Of a stretch of 64,000 nucleotides of DNA, positions 38,253 through 47,336 are shown piece by piece (the first letter of the stretch is position 1; each line of letters opens with the position of its first letter). The translations under genes and the position numbers were made by a program. The notes below the pieces were generated by a model. It ran no database searches, was not told the DNA's origin, and worked only from the letters and a program-made list of their open reading frames with translations. Origin of the DNA: DASTBU01 sp035711845 (GTDB taxonomy: Bacteria > Acidobacteriota > Vicinamibacteria > Vicinamibacterales > 2-12-FULL-66-21); contig DASTBU010000054.1 of the NCBI GenBank assembly GCA_035711845.1, forward strand, positions 17,818-81,817. The letters are read 5' to 3'.

Positions 38253-38919
38253 ATGCTAACGCAGGAAACACCGCATCTTAGTCAGGTCGTGACACCGCGA
38301 GTCTTGACGCTAATCCTCGCGGTGTTCATCGGCGTGGTGCTGTATTTGTCCCCACTCGAGCCCCGCCTGCTCGTATCCACCGAGGCCTTCGTGTACTTAC
38401 TTCTGCTGCTGGCCTGTGCCAGCCACGCACCGCTGCGGTCGGCGGTAGTGCAGATGGGAACAACGCAGGGCCTGGTCGTCGGGACGCTTCTCTTGTTGGC
38501 GGTTGGTGGCCAAATTGTACAAGTGGACACCGGGCTCATACCCGTTTGCCACGTGGTCGATGTACGCGAATCTGAATCCACCGACCGACTTTGCTCAATT
38601 CAACGCCCTTCGCCGCTCAGGATCGACGATCCTGTTCCCGTTTGCCGAGGTCTCGGGGTCTAAACGTACGTTCCAGTACCACTTCTCCGCTCGACTCGAC
38701 GTCGTACGGCGATCATCGGGCGCATCCGCAGCAAAAACGAAAGCGATTGCGGAGCTCAACTTGTGGTTGAGGTCACTCGCGCAGGTCTACAACCGTCGTC
38801 ACCCGGAGGACCCTATCCGGAGCATCGAAGGCGTGAGCTGCGCACTACCTATTCATAACTACACGGGTCCTGGTTCAATCCTCTGCGAGCCGATAATTTC
38901 GATCGAAGTGCCGGAGTAG
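38253..38919 (+). pseudogene. Frameshifted membrane protein of unknown function
   Basis: Two overlapping frames read as one protein. The first (from ATG 38253) encodes a membrane segment with about three helices, ending LLLLAVGGQIVQ. The second, shifted by one base near 38505-38520, continues KLYKWTPGSYPFATWSMYANL and runs to 38919. Neither part has its own good start at the junction. The soluble half (about 130 residues) has no domain I can name. It is immediately upstream of the HTTM-DCC gene and may be its partner. A sequencing error or a real inactivating mutation would both explain the shift. Confidence 0.5.
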
Positions 38920-38936
38920 GCCGGACTGGAAACAAC

Positions 38937-40304
38937 GTGCTCACGACGCCACGATTGCGTGCAGCGGACGCCCTCGGCGTCGCGCGCATCCTCGTCTTCG
39001 GGATCTGGCTCTTCAAATTGGCGCCCGGACGGCTGTTGACGTTGAGCGACTTGCCGTTCGAGCTCTTTGAGTCCCCTGGTTTGTTCAGGTTCTTGCCAGA
39101 CCGCATCTTCCAAGTGGCCGTCAATCCGGCAGTCTTGACCGCGCTGCAAGGGCTGCTCGTGGTCGGCTGCTCACTGTTGGTACTGGGCGTGAGGCCGTTT
39201 CGTCCGATAGCCCTCCTGACCTGTACGTTACTACTGTTCGCTGACGGTTTAAGCAAAGGCTTCAATGGTTTCATTAACCATGCGCAACTCGGCATCCTGT
39301 ATGCGGCTCTGATACTCGCATTCGTCCCAGCCGCGGACGCACTGTCGGTCATGGGCCGCGCGAAAAAACCGGCGGGTGCTGGTGTTTATCGGGGCGCTTT
39401 TCTTGCCGTCGCGGCCGTGCTCTGTGCGGCCTACAGCTTCACCGGAACACATCGGGTGATAAACGGCGGCTTCGCAATCTTCCAGGGTGACGCCATCATC
39501 ATCTGGATGGCATCGCGCTCGCTACAATACAGCGAGGGAGGTTTCGATTTTGGTCTGCTTGCGTTGAGCTATCCGTGGCTTTCTGTGCCGCTGAAGGTCG
39601 GCTACTTCGTGACGACGATCTTCGAAGTCTTGTCGCCAATCGCTTTGATAAGCGCGCCATTTAGAAGGTTGTGGCTCTTCGTGATCCTCCCATTCCATTT
39701 CTTTACGCTACTGACAATGAACATCTTCTTCTGGGAGAACATGCTCTTGGTCGCGTTGTTCGTCGGCGGCATTGGGTACGTCTTGCACCCGCCGCAGGTG
39801 ACCTCAGAGGGCAGCCCCGCGCAGCCTGTGAACCGCAACGCGACTGGCACAAGCGTGATCCTGTTCGACGGTGTCTGCAATCTGTGCAATCGGTGGGTCC
39901 TCTTCGTCATCGATCACGATCCTCGCAGGCGGTTCTCGTTCGCATCGCTCCAATCGGATTTCGGACAGACATTACTGCGGGGCTACCATGCGCCGGTTTC
40001 AGGTGTCAGGAGTCTTGTACTGCTCGAAGATGGAAGATGCTACGTGCGTTCGAGCGCAGTCCTGCGGATTGCGCGACACCTGTCCGGGCCGTGGCGGCTC
40101 CTATACGCGTTCACCTGGGTGCCTCGCCAGGTGCGAGATGCCGTATACGACTGGATCGCACGGAACCGTTATGACTGGGTCGGCCGCACTGACCACTGCC
40201 TCGTGCCGTCGCCGGAGCTTGCTGAGCGATTCCTCGATGAGTCCCCTTCGAAGGACCGCCCGGCCACTTCGGGTCACCGAGATTCTGTGACGGTGGGTGG
40301 ATAG
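38937..40304 (+). CDS. HTTM-DCC fusion: polytopic membrane domain plus DCC1-like thiol-disulfide oxidoreductase
   Basis: A 455-residue protein. The N-terminal part (about 1-290) has about eight hydrophobic segments resembling HTTM (vitamin K-dependent carboxylase-like) membrane domains, with conserved FNGFINHAQLGI. The C-terminal part (about 300-440) is a DCC/DUF393 domain with ILFDGVCNLCNRWVLFVIDHD; its DGVCNLC is the DxxCxxC signature of thiol-disulfide oxidoreductases. The start is GTG 38937. The fusion occurs elsewhere in bacteria. Redox activity at the membrane is likely, partner unknown. Confidence 0.82.
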   Translation: MLTTPRLRAADALGVARILVFGIWLFKLAPGRLLTLSDLPFELFESPGLFRFLPDRIFQVAVNPAVLTALQGLLVVGCSLLVLGVRPFRPIALLTCTLLLFADGLSKGFNGFINHAQLGILYAALILAFVPAADALSVMGRAKKPAGAGVYRGAFLAVAAVLCAAYSFTGTHRVINGGFAIFQGDAIIIWMASRSLQYSEGGFDFGLLALSYPWLSVPLKVGYFVTTIFEVLSPIALISAPFRRLWLFVILPFHFFTLLTMNIFFWENMLLVALFVGGIGYVLHPPQVTSEGSPAQPVNRNATGTSVILFDGVCNLCNRWVLFVIDHDPRRRFSFASLQSDFGQTLLRGYHAPVSGVRSLVLLEDGRCYVRSSAVLRIARHLSGPWRLLYAFTWVPRQVRDAVYDWIARNRYDWVGRTDHCLVPSPELAERFLDESPSKDRPATSGHRDSVTVGG

Positions 40305-40461
40305 TGCCGCGGGCAGGGGTCCGTCGAGTGGACTGTCGGTTCCTCTGTGTTGAGAGGGAGGGCCTGAGAACGGGCCGTCGGGTGCCCCGCGAGACGGCCC
40401 TAATGCTCCCCTGCATAGACCTGCCTCCGACTCCGCTACACGGGATGGTGGGAGTCCGTCC

Positions 40462-40626
40462 GAACTTCTGAGCGCGCGCGACGCAGGCCGCCGCCGTCTG
40501 CTGTCGGAGCGAGGCCTGGGGCCGCACCGTGCTGTAGTCCACACGCGACGCCTCGATCACGGCCTCGGCCTCAGCCAAGCTGAAAACAGAGTTCGTTCAA
40601 GCACTCGTCGCGAGACTTCCGTTGAA
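40462..40626 (-). pseudogene. IS3 family transposase (OrfB) C-terminal remnant
   Basis: Read on the minus strand with two frame shifts, the sequence gives FNGSL, RDECLNE, then EAVIEASRVDYSTVRPQASL. This matches the IS3 OrfB end (FNGxxRDECLNE, then a W/S-R-x-DYN-x-RPHSSL motif). The rest is lost and no ends or target duplication could be defined. Confidence 0.6.
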
Positions 40627-41147
40627 CCGTCGCAACTGGTCCAAGCTGTGCCGCCGACAATCCGCGCTGTGCCTCGTGAGATGGCTGTGAGCGAAATCCG
40701 GGCGGTGCCGGTGAACGAACCTCTGACGAACCGTCGTCACCGGTCTCATTACGGCCCCGATGTATAACGGGGCGCTACAGTCCAAAAACCATACAGTGGA
40801 GACGAAGAGAATAGGAATGGTCGGGATTGAATGGAGGTAACAGCGTAGTAGATCCGAGCCCTGTAAGCTGCTGTTAATAAAGGACTGGAGACGATCATGG
40901 GATGACAGAAACGGACAGGCACCATACGGTGGGCTCGGGAACGATTCTACTATGGCAGTGATCTGGCATCAGTTGCCGGACGGCTTCAGTGACGCAAGCG
41001 GTGTCGTTACAGGGGGCTTGGTAACGGACTCGGTCTTCCGACGCTTCAAAAACCGGGCCACAAAACGGTCGATACATTCCTCCGAACCTCCGGACAGCGA
41101 TGTCGTGAAAGTGCGAAGGCAACGCGGGAACGCGTGATACTCCTGAC
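40627..41147. other. Gap before the ATP-grasp genes
   Basis: 521 bp. It contains degraded sequence next to the IS3 tail and a 61-codon open frame at 40952-41137 with no recognisable motif or ribosome binding site. GC is lower than in flanking regions. Nothing else could be supported. Confidence 0.4.
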
Positions 41148-42371
41148 GTGCACAAAATGAGGAGCCTCTACTGGCTGGCACACGGCGCACCGACGCTGTC
41201 ACCGACCGCGCGGCTGAAGCGTGTTGTGCGGCTCGCTCGTGAAACGCGGAACACTACTCGGAAATATGCACGAGATGCCGCTGCTCTCGGGGGGCGCCTG
41301 CCGCTCATCCAATTCATCGAGGCGCTCCGTGTTGCTGTAACCTACGACCTTGTTCCGGATGATTACTATCGGTATGCGCTGTATTTGGTAGAGAACCGGA
41401 TTCAGGCGCCGTATTACTTCCCCAGCCGCGTTCATAGGCACTTTCGGCACCGCTTGTTGTCGCATCTGCCGGCGTCGATGAACGATATAGAAGACAAACG
41501 TCTGTTGCCCGAGCATTGTGGGCGGCACGGCATCGCGGTCGTTCCGACTCTGGCGGAGTTTGCGAACGGGCACCTGGTATCGCAATCAGGTGACCGAACG
41601 GTTTTGCCGAGACAGGACTTGTTCAGCAAGCAAGCGCTTGGACATGCGGGCCGGGGCGCGATGCTCTGGATTTACACAGGCAGCGAATCGTGGCAAGCGG
41701 ATAGCGAGGCCGCGCTGTCTGAAGGCGATCTCTTCCGGTCCCTTCGCGAGAGCTCGCGGACAGCGCCCCTCATTTTACAGCCGCGGATACGCAACCACCC
41801 TGCGGTTGAACCGTTATCGTCCGGTGCCTTGTGCACGGCCCGAATCATCACGTGCCGGCGGTACGACCACGCCCCTGAAATCGTCGAATCGATTTTCCGC
41901 ATGCCGGTAGGGCATGCGTTCGTCGACAACTACACACAGGGCGGGCTAGCCTGTCGTGTTGACGCCGATGGTGTTCTGGGGCCGGCGGTCTCGAAAAAAC
42001 TGCCAGCTGCAATGCGACGCATCGAACATCATCCAATCAGTGGAGTTCGCATCGTCGGAATGCGACTCCCGTTCTGGTCCGAGGCGAAGCAGATGGTGCT
42101 TGCAGCGCACAAACTTTACCCGGAGGTTCCATCCGTCGGGTGGGATGTAGCCATTGCGACCGAAGGGGTGATCCTCATCGAGGCTAATTCTGGTTGGGGA
42201 GTGCGGTTGACGCAACACGCCGCTGGAAGACCGCTCGGGCGGACTCCGTTGACCGCGTGCTATCTGAGTTGGATTGCGCAGGTGGCCGACAGGGATCATG
42301 AGAATCCTGAAGCGGAACTACGAACAGGCGATCGGCAGAATCCGCCAAATCCGCTCGCTGGTAAGGCGTGA
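41148..42371 (+). CDS. Sugar-transfer-associated ATP-grasp ligase 1
   Basis: A 407-residue cytoplasmic protein of the ATP-grasp superfamily type found in polysaccharide clusters (ATPgrasp_ST). About residues 20-120 are a helical N-terminal region. The ATP-grasp core follows, with ILQPRIRNHP, then CTARIITCRR and the closing VGWDVAIATEGVILIEANSGWG, where the E-x-N near the end should bind magnesium-ATP. Such enzymes join an amino acid or peptide to a carboxylate on a sugar or amino acid. The start is GTG 41148 (ATG 41157 possible). The second paralogue overlaps the last 74 bp of this gene, so the two are an operon. Confidence 0.75.
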   Translation: MHKMRSLYWLAHGAPTLSPTARLKRVVRLARETRNTTRKYARDAAALGGRLPLIQFIEALRVAVTYDLVPDDYYRYALYLVENRIQAPYYFPSRVHRHFRHRLLSHLPASMNDIEDKRLLPEHCGRHGIAVVPTLAEFANGHLVSQSGDRTVLPRQDLFSKQALGHAGRGAMLWIYTGSESWQADSEAALSEGDLFRSLRESSRTAPLILQPRIRNHPAVEPLSSGALCTARIITCRRYDHAPEIVESIFRMPVGHAFVDNYTQGGLACRVDADGVLGPAVSKKLPAAMRRIEHHPISGVRIVGMRLPFWSEAKQMVLAAHKLYPEVPSVGWDVAIATEGVILIEANSGWGVRLTQHAAGRPLGRTPLTACYLSWIAQVADRDHENPEAELRTGDRQNPPNPLAGKA

Positions 42372-43365
42372 GCTGAAGAGCAGAGTCGGCCGGGCGGTGC
42401 CGCTCCGGCGACGGATGCAAATGCTTCTGAGCGGATTCTTGAGCGAATCGTACGTGCTGTACGATTTCGAGCGCAACGATCCGAGCCTGTATCTGTCCGA
42501 CATGTCGCGATTTGCCCGGACGTTTTGGATCAATCGGTCGCCACATCTGCTCGATGACAAGTTCGCGTTTGCGGTCATGCTGGAGAGCCTCGGGTATCCA
42601 ACGGCGCCGATCCGAGCGCTTGCCGGGCGAGGACAGATCATGTCCTCAGACACGGGCCGGCGACTCGACGCCACGTCGTGCATGGAGTTGGTGCAGCGAC
42701 ACGATGCGTTGGTCATCAAGCCACGATTCGGCGGCGGCGGCGGCAGAATTCGCTTCGTCAGAGTAGATGGCCCCGGGCTGCTCGTGAACGATCAGCCGAC
42801 GAATTTGTCGGATTTCGTCACCATGCTCAAACAGAGTCAACACATCGTGACAGATGTGATTCATCAGCATGCATACGCGGCTCGTGTTCACGCCCGTTCC
42901 ACGAACACGATTCGCGTTTTGACGATGATTGATGTCGAGAACGGAACGCCGTTTATCGCCGCCGCCGTGCATCGGTTCGGCACATCGGCGTCGTTTCCAG
43001 TTGACAATTGGAGCAAAGGGGGCATCAGCGCCGCGGTCGACCTCGCAACCGGAACGCTGGGTCCTGGCGTTACCTTTCCTATGAGGTATCCAAGGCGAAT
43101 TCACGCCTGCCACCCAGAGTCCGGTGTGCAAATTGTGGGCACCGTAATTCCGCACTGGCCATCGATTTGTGCTGGGGTACTTGGCATTGCTGGTCGACTG
43201 CCCCCCGATACTCCCTACGTCGGCTGGGACGTCATCGTGACCCGCGATGGTTTCGTGGTCCTCGAAGGCAACCGGTACTCCGATGTCAACCTGCTTCAAG
43301 TTCACGGGCCGTTGTTGGCTGATCCACGCGTGCGCGCGTTTTACAGGCACTACGGTGCAGCCTGA
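42298..43365 (+). CDS. Sugar-transfer-associated ATP-grasp ligase 2
   Basis: A 355-residue paralogue of the preceding gene. Its ATP-grasp core has HDALVIKPRFGGGGGRI (a glycine-rich ATP lid), NTIRVLTMIDV and VGWDVIVTRDGFVVLEGNRYSDV near the end. ATG 42298 starts 74 bp inside the end of the upstream gene, so the pair is co-translated. The two proteins share the SVGWDV/YVGWDV and E-x-N elements but differ in the N-terminal part, suggesting different substrates. With the MurF-like gene it suggests successive peptide-bond additions. Confidence 0.78.
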   Translation: MRILKRNYEQAIGRIRQIRSLVRRELKSRVGRAVPLRRRMQMLLSGFLSESYVLYDFERNDPSLYLSDMSRFARTFWINRSPHLLDDKFAFAVMLESLGYPTAPIRALAGRGQIMSSDTGRRLDATSCMELVQRHDALVIKPRFGGGGGRIRFVRVDGPGLLVNDQPTNLSDFVTMLKQSQHIVTDVIHQHAYAARVHARSTNTIRVLTMIDVENGTPFIAAAVHRFGTSASFPVDNWSKGGISAAVDLATGTLGPGVTFPMRYPRRIHACHPESGVQIVGTVIPHWPSICAGVLGIAGRLPPDTPYVGWDVIVTRDGFVVLEGNRYSDVNLLQVHGPLLADPRVRAFYRHYGAA

Positions 43366-43428
43366 TTGGGCACGAGTCACGACCCGGCGTAAATCGGACG
43401 GACGCTCATCGCGTCCGTGAGGACGTTG

Positions 43429-44721
43429 ATGAATGCACAGCGTCAAGAGGAAATTGTCGTTGCAGTACTGCGCCGGATTGCCGCATGGGCACACCGGAGC
43501 ACGCCCCCCCGCGTCATCGCAGTAACGGGAAGTGTCGGGAAGAGCACCACGAAAGACCTGATTGCCAGCGTTCTCGAGACGACTTACGTGGTGAGGCGCA
43601 CACGTAAGAATGGGAATATCGCCGGCGTACCTGCGGCTTTGCTGGGTTTGCCGAAACTCACGTGCACAATTCGAGATTTCCGGCGGCGCCTTCCAATGAT
43701 CGCTCGTGCAGCGATGAAGCCGCCGCGGCCTGACTACTTTGTCTTGGAGATCGGCACAACCAAATCGGGTCACATCGCGGCGGCGCTCAAGATGTTCACA
43801 CCCAGCATCAGCGTCATAACGACGTTTGTGCCGGCGCATCTCGAAGCTCTACGGTCGCTGGAGGGTGTGGTCCGCGAAAAGGGACAGTTGGTATCGGCGC
43901 TTCCGTCGACGGGCTATGCGGTCCTACGGTACGACGACGAACGAGTGCGTCAACTGGCGGGACTCCACCGCGGCCGGTCAATCTTCTACGGCTTCGACAC
44001 CCATGCGGATGTGTGGATGGAGCGTCCGCGGGTCAGTGACAAGGGTCTCTCGACGGTGCTGCACGACCGCGACATCGTTCCGCTGCATTTTCCGATGCTG
44101 CGGAACACGGATCATCTCTATGCCGTGATGGCTGCGTGGTGTGTGGGCAGGATTGCTGGTGTACCTAGCGAGAAAATCAGGACGGCCGTAGAAGCTTTTG
44201 CTCCATTATCGGGGCGCGGTGATGTAGTAGCCGGCCGGCGTGGGGAGATGATAATGGATGACAGTTGGAACGCCAATCCGGCGTCTGTTCGGTCGGCGTT
44301 GAAGGCGTTCCAAACCGTCAGCGGAAGCCGCCGTCGTATTGCTGTTCTCGGAGATATGCTGGAACTAGGGGCCGACTCGCCGCGATTCCACCACGATATT
44401 GGCCGGGCCGCTGCGGCATACGTGGACGCCCTCTATGGAATCGGGATGCACGCGCGAGCCTATGTCGAAGGTTTTCAGCAGGCTCGGCCCGGTGCCCCCG
44501 CCGCCTGGTATGCCACAGTGGGGGAGGCAATACCCACGATTCAGATGACCGTGCAGGCCGGTGATGCGGTGCTGGTGAAGGCATCGCATGGCGTTCACTT
44601 GGGTCGTCTGGTCGAGGCGTTGCGTGAGCTGGCGACCACCGAGCAGCCGACGGTGCGCAAGGGGCCCCAGAAGAGTCTCAACGGTCGAGTGAAACTTGAA
44701 CATGACACCGGTGGGCGGTGA
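43429..44721 (+). CDS. MurF-like Mur ligase family protein lacking the usual N-terminal UDP domain
   Basis: A 430-residue ATP-dependent amide ligase. The start at 43429 is chosen because GTGAGG lies upstream at the right spacing. The P-loop GSVGKSTT lies near residue 35, so the protein begins almost directly with the central ATP-binding domain. The UDP-MurNAc-binding N-terminal domain of true MurF is missing or very short. Further motifs are RKNGNIAGVPAALLG, VLEIGTT and DDSWNANPASVRSALK, the last conserved in MurF. This suggests a ligase acting on a non-UDP substrate. It follows the two ATP-grasp genes. Confidence 0.8.
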   Translation: MNAQRQEEIVVAVLRRIAAWAHRSTPPRVIAVTGSVGKSTTKDLIASVLETTYVVRRTRKNGNIAGVPAALLGLPKLTCTIRDFRRRLPMIARAAMKPPRPDYFVLEIGTTKSGHIAAALKMFTPSISVITTFVPAHLEALRSLEGVVREKGQLVSALPSTGYAVLRYDDERVRQLAGLHRGRSIFYGFDTHADVWMERPRVSDKGLSTVLHDRDIVPLHFPMLRNTDHLYAVMAAWCVGRIAGVPSEKIRTAVEAFAPLSGRGDVVAGRRGEMIMDDSWNANPASVRSALKAFQTVSGSRRRIAVLGDMLELGADSPRFHHDIGRAAAAYVDALYGIGMHARAYVEGFQQARPGAPAAWYATVGEAIPTIQMTVQAGDAVLVKASHGVHLGRLVEALRELATTEQPTVRKGPQKSLNGRVKLEHDTGGR

Positions 44722-44799
44722 CCGCGCTCGGAAAAGCACGACGTCACCGATTGGCGCTTCATGGACTCATCTGTTGTTAGACTCGCTACACCGAAGAAT

Positions 44800-45789
44800 C
44801 TATACGCGCTGCGAAACCCAGAGATCGTAGACCACGCGCGCCATGCGTGCGATGCCTTTGCTTTGCACTCTCATGGGCTGGCCGGACTCGGCGATCACTG
44901 CCGCAACCGCGCAATGGCCGAACGGAGGGGGCAGGTAGATGATGCCGACATCGGCGACCATGCTCGGCGGGAGCGTACCTGTCTTGTGCGCAACCCGTGT
45001 CCCGGCCGGAAGTAGCCCCTTCAGCCGTTTCCTTCCCGTACAGCACCGAGCCATCGTGTCGAACAACACAGCGGTTTGTGCCGCTTCGAGGACACGCCGA
45101 TTCCAGACTGCTGCAACCAGGCTGGCCATCGACATCGCCGGGCTCTGATCGCGTGCATCACGAAGAAACGCCGCGGCGGCCGCGGCGCGTCGCGGTGCTG
45201 GAATGGCTGCTGGCAGCAGTCCTAGTTGTCGCGCCTTGGCATCCTCTTTCGCCTCATCCTCTGTAAGACCGTAATAGTCGATCAGAAGCTGTCGGACGGA
45301 TCGGTGAATGTTGATCCCGCCGATGCCGATGGTGTTCATGAGATCGACGACGGCAGTGGCGCCGCCGGCAAGTTCGAGCAGAGCGGCCGACGCGGTGTTG
45401 TCGCTCCGGACGAGCGCGAGATCAAGGAGATTCTCGATCGACACGGCCACGCCGGGGATCCGTAAACCGGCAAGAGTTCCGCCCCCCGGGCACACATGAC
45501 GCGACTCAATGCTCACCAGCGCATCCAGTGCCAGCTCGCCGCGCTCCAGTCGTTTCATCACCTGCACGGCAATTGGCAGTTTCACCGTACTGGCCATTGG
45601 CAACGGGCGGCTGCCATTAACCGACAGGATCTGATCAGACTCAATATGAATGGCGGCAAAGCCCACGTTGCCGCCGATGTGTTTGGCTATGGTACGAATT
45701 CGCCGCTCGGCTGACGCGAGATCCGCAGCGTGCCTGCGAAAGGCGCCGCCCCCCACAAGATCTGCTACGTAACTACGAATGCCTTTCAA
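44800..45789 (-). CDS. Class A beta-lactamase-like serine hydrolase without signal peptide
   Basis: A 329-residue protein of the class A beta-lactamase/penicillin-interacting fold: STVK (67-70), SDN (129-131) and KTG (269-271) are all present. The omega-loop glutamate of true class A enzymes (E-x-x-LN) cannot be found. No signal peptide is visible; the N-terminal 40 residues are charged. Start TTG 45789 is supported by AGAGGGG at 6 bp spacing and overlaps the flippase stop (TTGA) by 4 bp. It could be a DD-peptidase-like enzyme and not an antibiotic hydrolase. Confidence 0.78.
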   Translation of the reverse strand: MKGIRSYVADLVGGGAFRRHAADLASAERRIRTIAKHIGGNVGFAAIHIESDQILSVNGSRPLPMASTVKLPIAVQVMKRLERGELALDALVSIESRHVCPGGGTLAGLRIPGVAVSIENLLDLALVRSDNTASAALLELAGGATAVVDLMNTIGIGGINIHRSVRQLLIDYYGLTEDEAKEDAKARQLGLLPAAIPAPRRAAAAAAFLRDARDQSPAMSMASLVAAVWNRRVLEAAQTAVLFDTMARCCTGRKRLKGLLPAGTRVAHKTGTLPPSMVADVGIIYLPPPFGHCAVAAVIAESGQPMRVQSKGIARMARVVYDLWVSQRV

Positions 45790-47336
45790 GCGACGCCCCT
45801 CTGCGCGTCGGCGACAGGCTCCATGCCGCGCAGCTTTCGATGGACTCGCACGTAGAACCTTTGTAGCGGCGGCGCCAAATCCGCGAGCACCTCTTCGACC
45901 ACCGCCGCCATGCCGGCGATCCGGAAGCTCACCACAAAACCGACGAACACCGCCACCGCGGTCAGGGCCTTCGCCGCCAGCAGGATGAGAGCAGATGGAG
46001 CGCTGAGCCAGGATGTCACGACGAATTCGGTCCCGACCAGGGCAGGCACGAGAATCGCGGTGCAGACAAGGCCCGGCAGAACGGGGCCGGCCAATTGCCT
46101 CCAGCGCAAGCCCACCAGCCGGTTCAGCAAGGTCTGCGTCATCACCGTTGACGACAGCGAGGCGACGAGGACGGCGGTCGCAGCCCCAACGATGCCCCAG
46201 CTCTGGAGGGCAAAAATGGCGACCACCAGAACCACGATGCGAAGGAAGCTCCGGCCCACGCGCGCCCAGGCATATCCCGCCGCCATAATCGCGGCGCTCG
46301 AATAGCCGTTGGCCACGCGCAGCGCACCCACGATGCACAGTAACTGGAACGGCAAGATCGAAGGCGCCCACTGCGGCCCGTACATTACTTGCAGCAGTTC
46401 CGGGGCCATCACGATCAGCGCGAAAAAGAATGGAAGCCCCACGAGTGCCGATGACAGGATGACCTTGCGGTAGGCGCGATGAAATCGTGGCGCGTCGTCC
46501 TGTATGATGGAGAAGATTCGAAACGTCACGCCGGGATCGACGACCAGCTTCTCCGACAGCTTGGACATCGTGTTGAACGCTTTGTCGTAATACCCAAGCG
46601 CGGCGATCCCGAATAACCGGCCGACGATAATGCTATCTACATTTTCCGTCGAAAAGACGAGAAGTCGGTTCGCCGCCACGCCAGCACCGAACGGCGCCAC
46701 CTCGCGAAACGCCGGTAGCGAGAAGTGCAGCCGCGGCCAACATCGTCCTTGGTACACTTGCACGGCGACTTGGCTGAGGCGCGCGGCGAGCTGACCGTAC
46801 ACGGTGCTCCAGAACCCAAATCCACTCCATGCAAGAGCGACCGCAACCAGCGGGAAGATCACCGCAAACACCCACTCGCTGATGGCTGTTTCCTTGAAAC
46901 GCATCTCGCGCTGGAAGATCGCCGTGTTGATCGAGCCGAACGGTACAAATAGAAATGACACCGCCGCGACGGCTATGGCATCGCCCACTTCTGGCCGGCG
47001 ATAGAAGCGTGCGATCGATGGCGCCGCGAACTGCAGCGCTGCAAACGCGGCGGCGCCCACGGCTAGGTTATAGGTGAAGACAGTGGACAGATGATCGGAC
47101 CTGATCGTCTTGAGCCGTACAAGCGCCGAGTTCAGGCCCAGCGTGCCGAGACGGTTCGCCAACGTGATAACGAGCACGGCCGCGGCGCTGATCCCGAAGT
47201 CCTCCGGCGACAGCATCCGAGCGAGCAGCATCGCGCCCGGCAGGAAGATCACCAGCTTGACGGCTTCGCGAAACACGCCCCATGCGGCGCCGATTTTCGC
47301 CGTCTTCCCGTAGCCCTTCGATCCGTGCCGTTTCAT
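45786..47336 (-). CDS. Wzx/MOP family polysaccharide flippase
   Basis: A 516-residue inner-membrane protein with about 12-14 hydrophobic segments, of the MOP exporter family that flips lipid-linked oligosaccharides. Diagnostic segments are LARMLSPEDFGISAAAVLVI near the start and IIVGRLFGIAALGYYDKAFN in the middle. The C-terminal tail after about residue 495 is cytoplasmic and short. It overlaps the beta-lactamase-like gene by 4 bp. The two are convergent with the ATP-grasp/Mur genes across about 80 bp. Substrate likely a lipid-linked glycan or glycopeptide. Confidence 0.85.
   Translation of the reverse strand: MKRHGSKGYGKTAKIGAAWGVFREAVKLVIFLPGAMLLARMLSPEDFGISAAAVLVITLANRLGTLGLNSALVRLKTIRSDHLSTVFTYNLAVGAAAFAALQFAAPSIARFYRRPEVGDAIAVAAVSFLFVPFGSINTAIFQREMRFKETAISEWVFAVIFPLVAVALAWSGFGFWSTVYGQLAARLSQVAVQVYQGRCWPRLHFSLPAFREVAPFGAGVAANRLLVFSTENVDSIIVGRLFGIAALGYYDKAFNTMSKLSEKLVVDPGVTFRIFSIIQDDAPRFHRAYRKVILSSALVGLPFFFALIVMAPELLQVMYGPQWAPSILPFQLLCIVGALRVANGYSSAAIMAAGYAWARVGRSFLRIVVLVVAIFALQSWGIVGAATAVLVASLSSTVMTQTLLNRLVGLRWRQLAGPVLPGLVCTAILVPALVGTEFVVTSWLSAPSALILLAAKALTAVAVFVGFVVSFRIAGMAAVVEEVLADLAPPLQRFYVRVHRKLRGMEPVADAQRGVA

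Noticed and set aside
40952..41137. 61-codon frame ahead of the ATP-grasp genes
   Set aside because: No ribosome binding site, motif or related sequence could be recognised.
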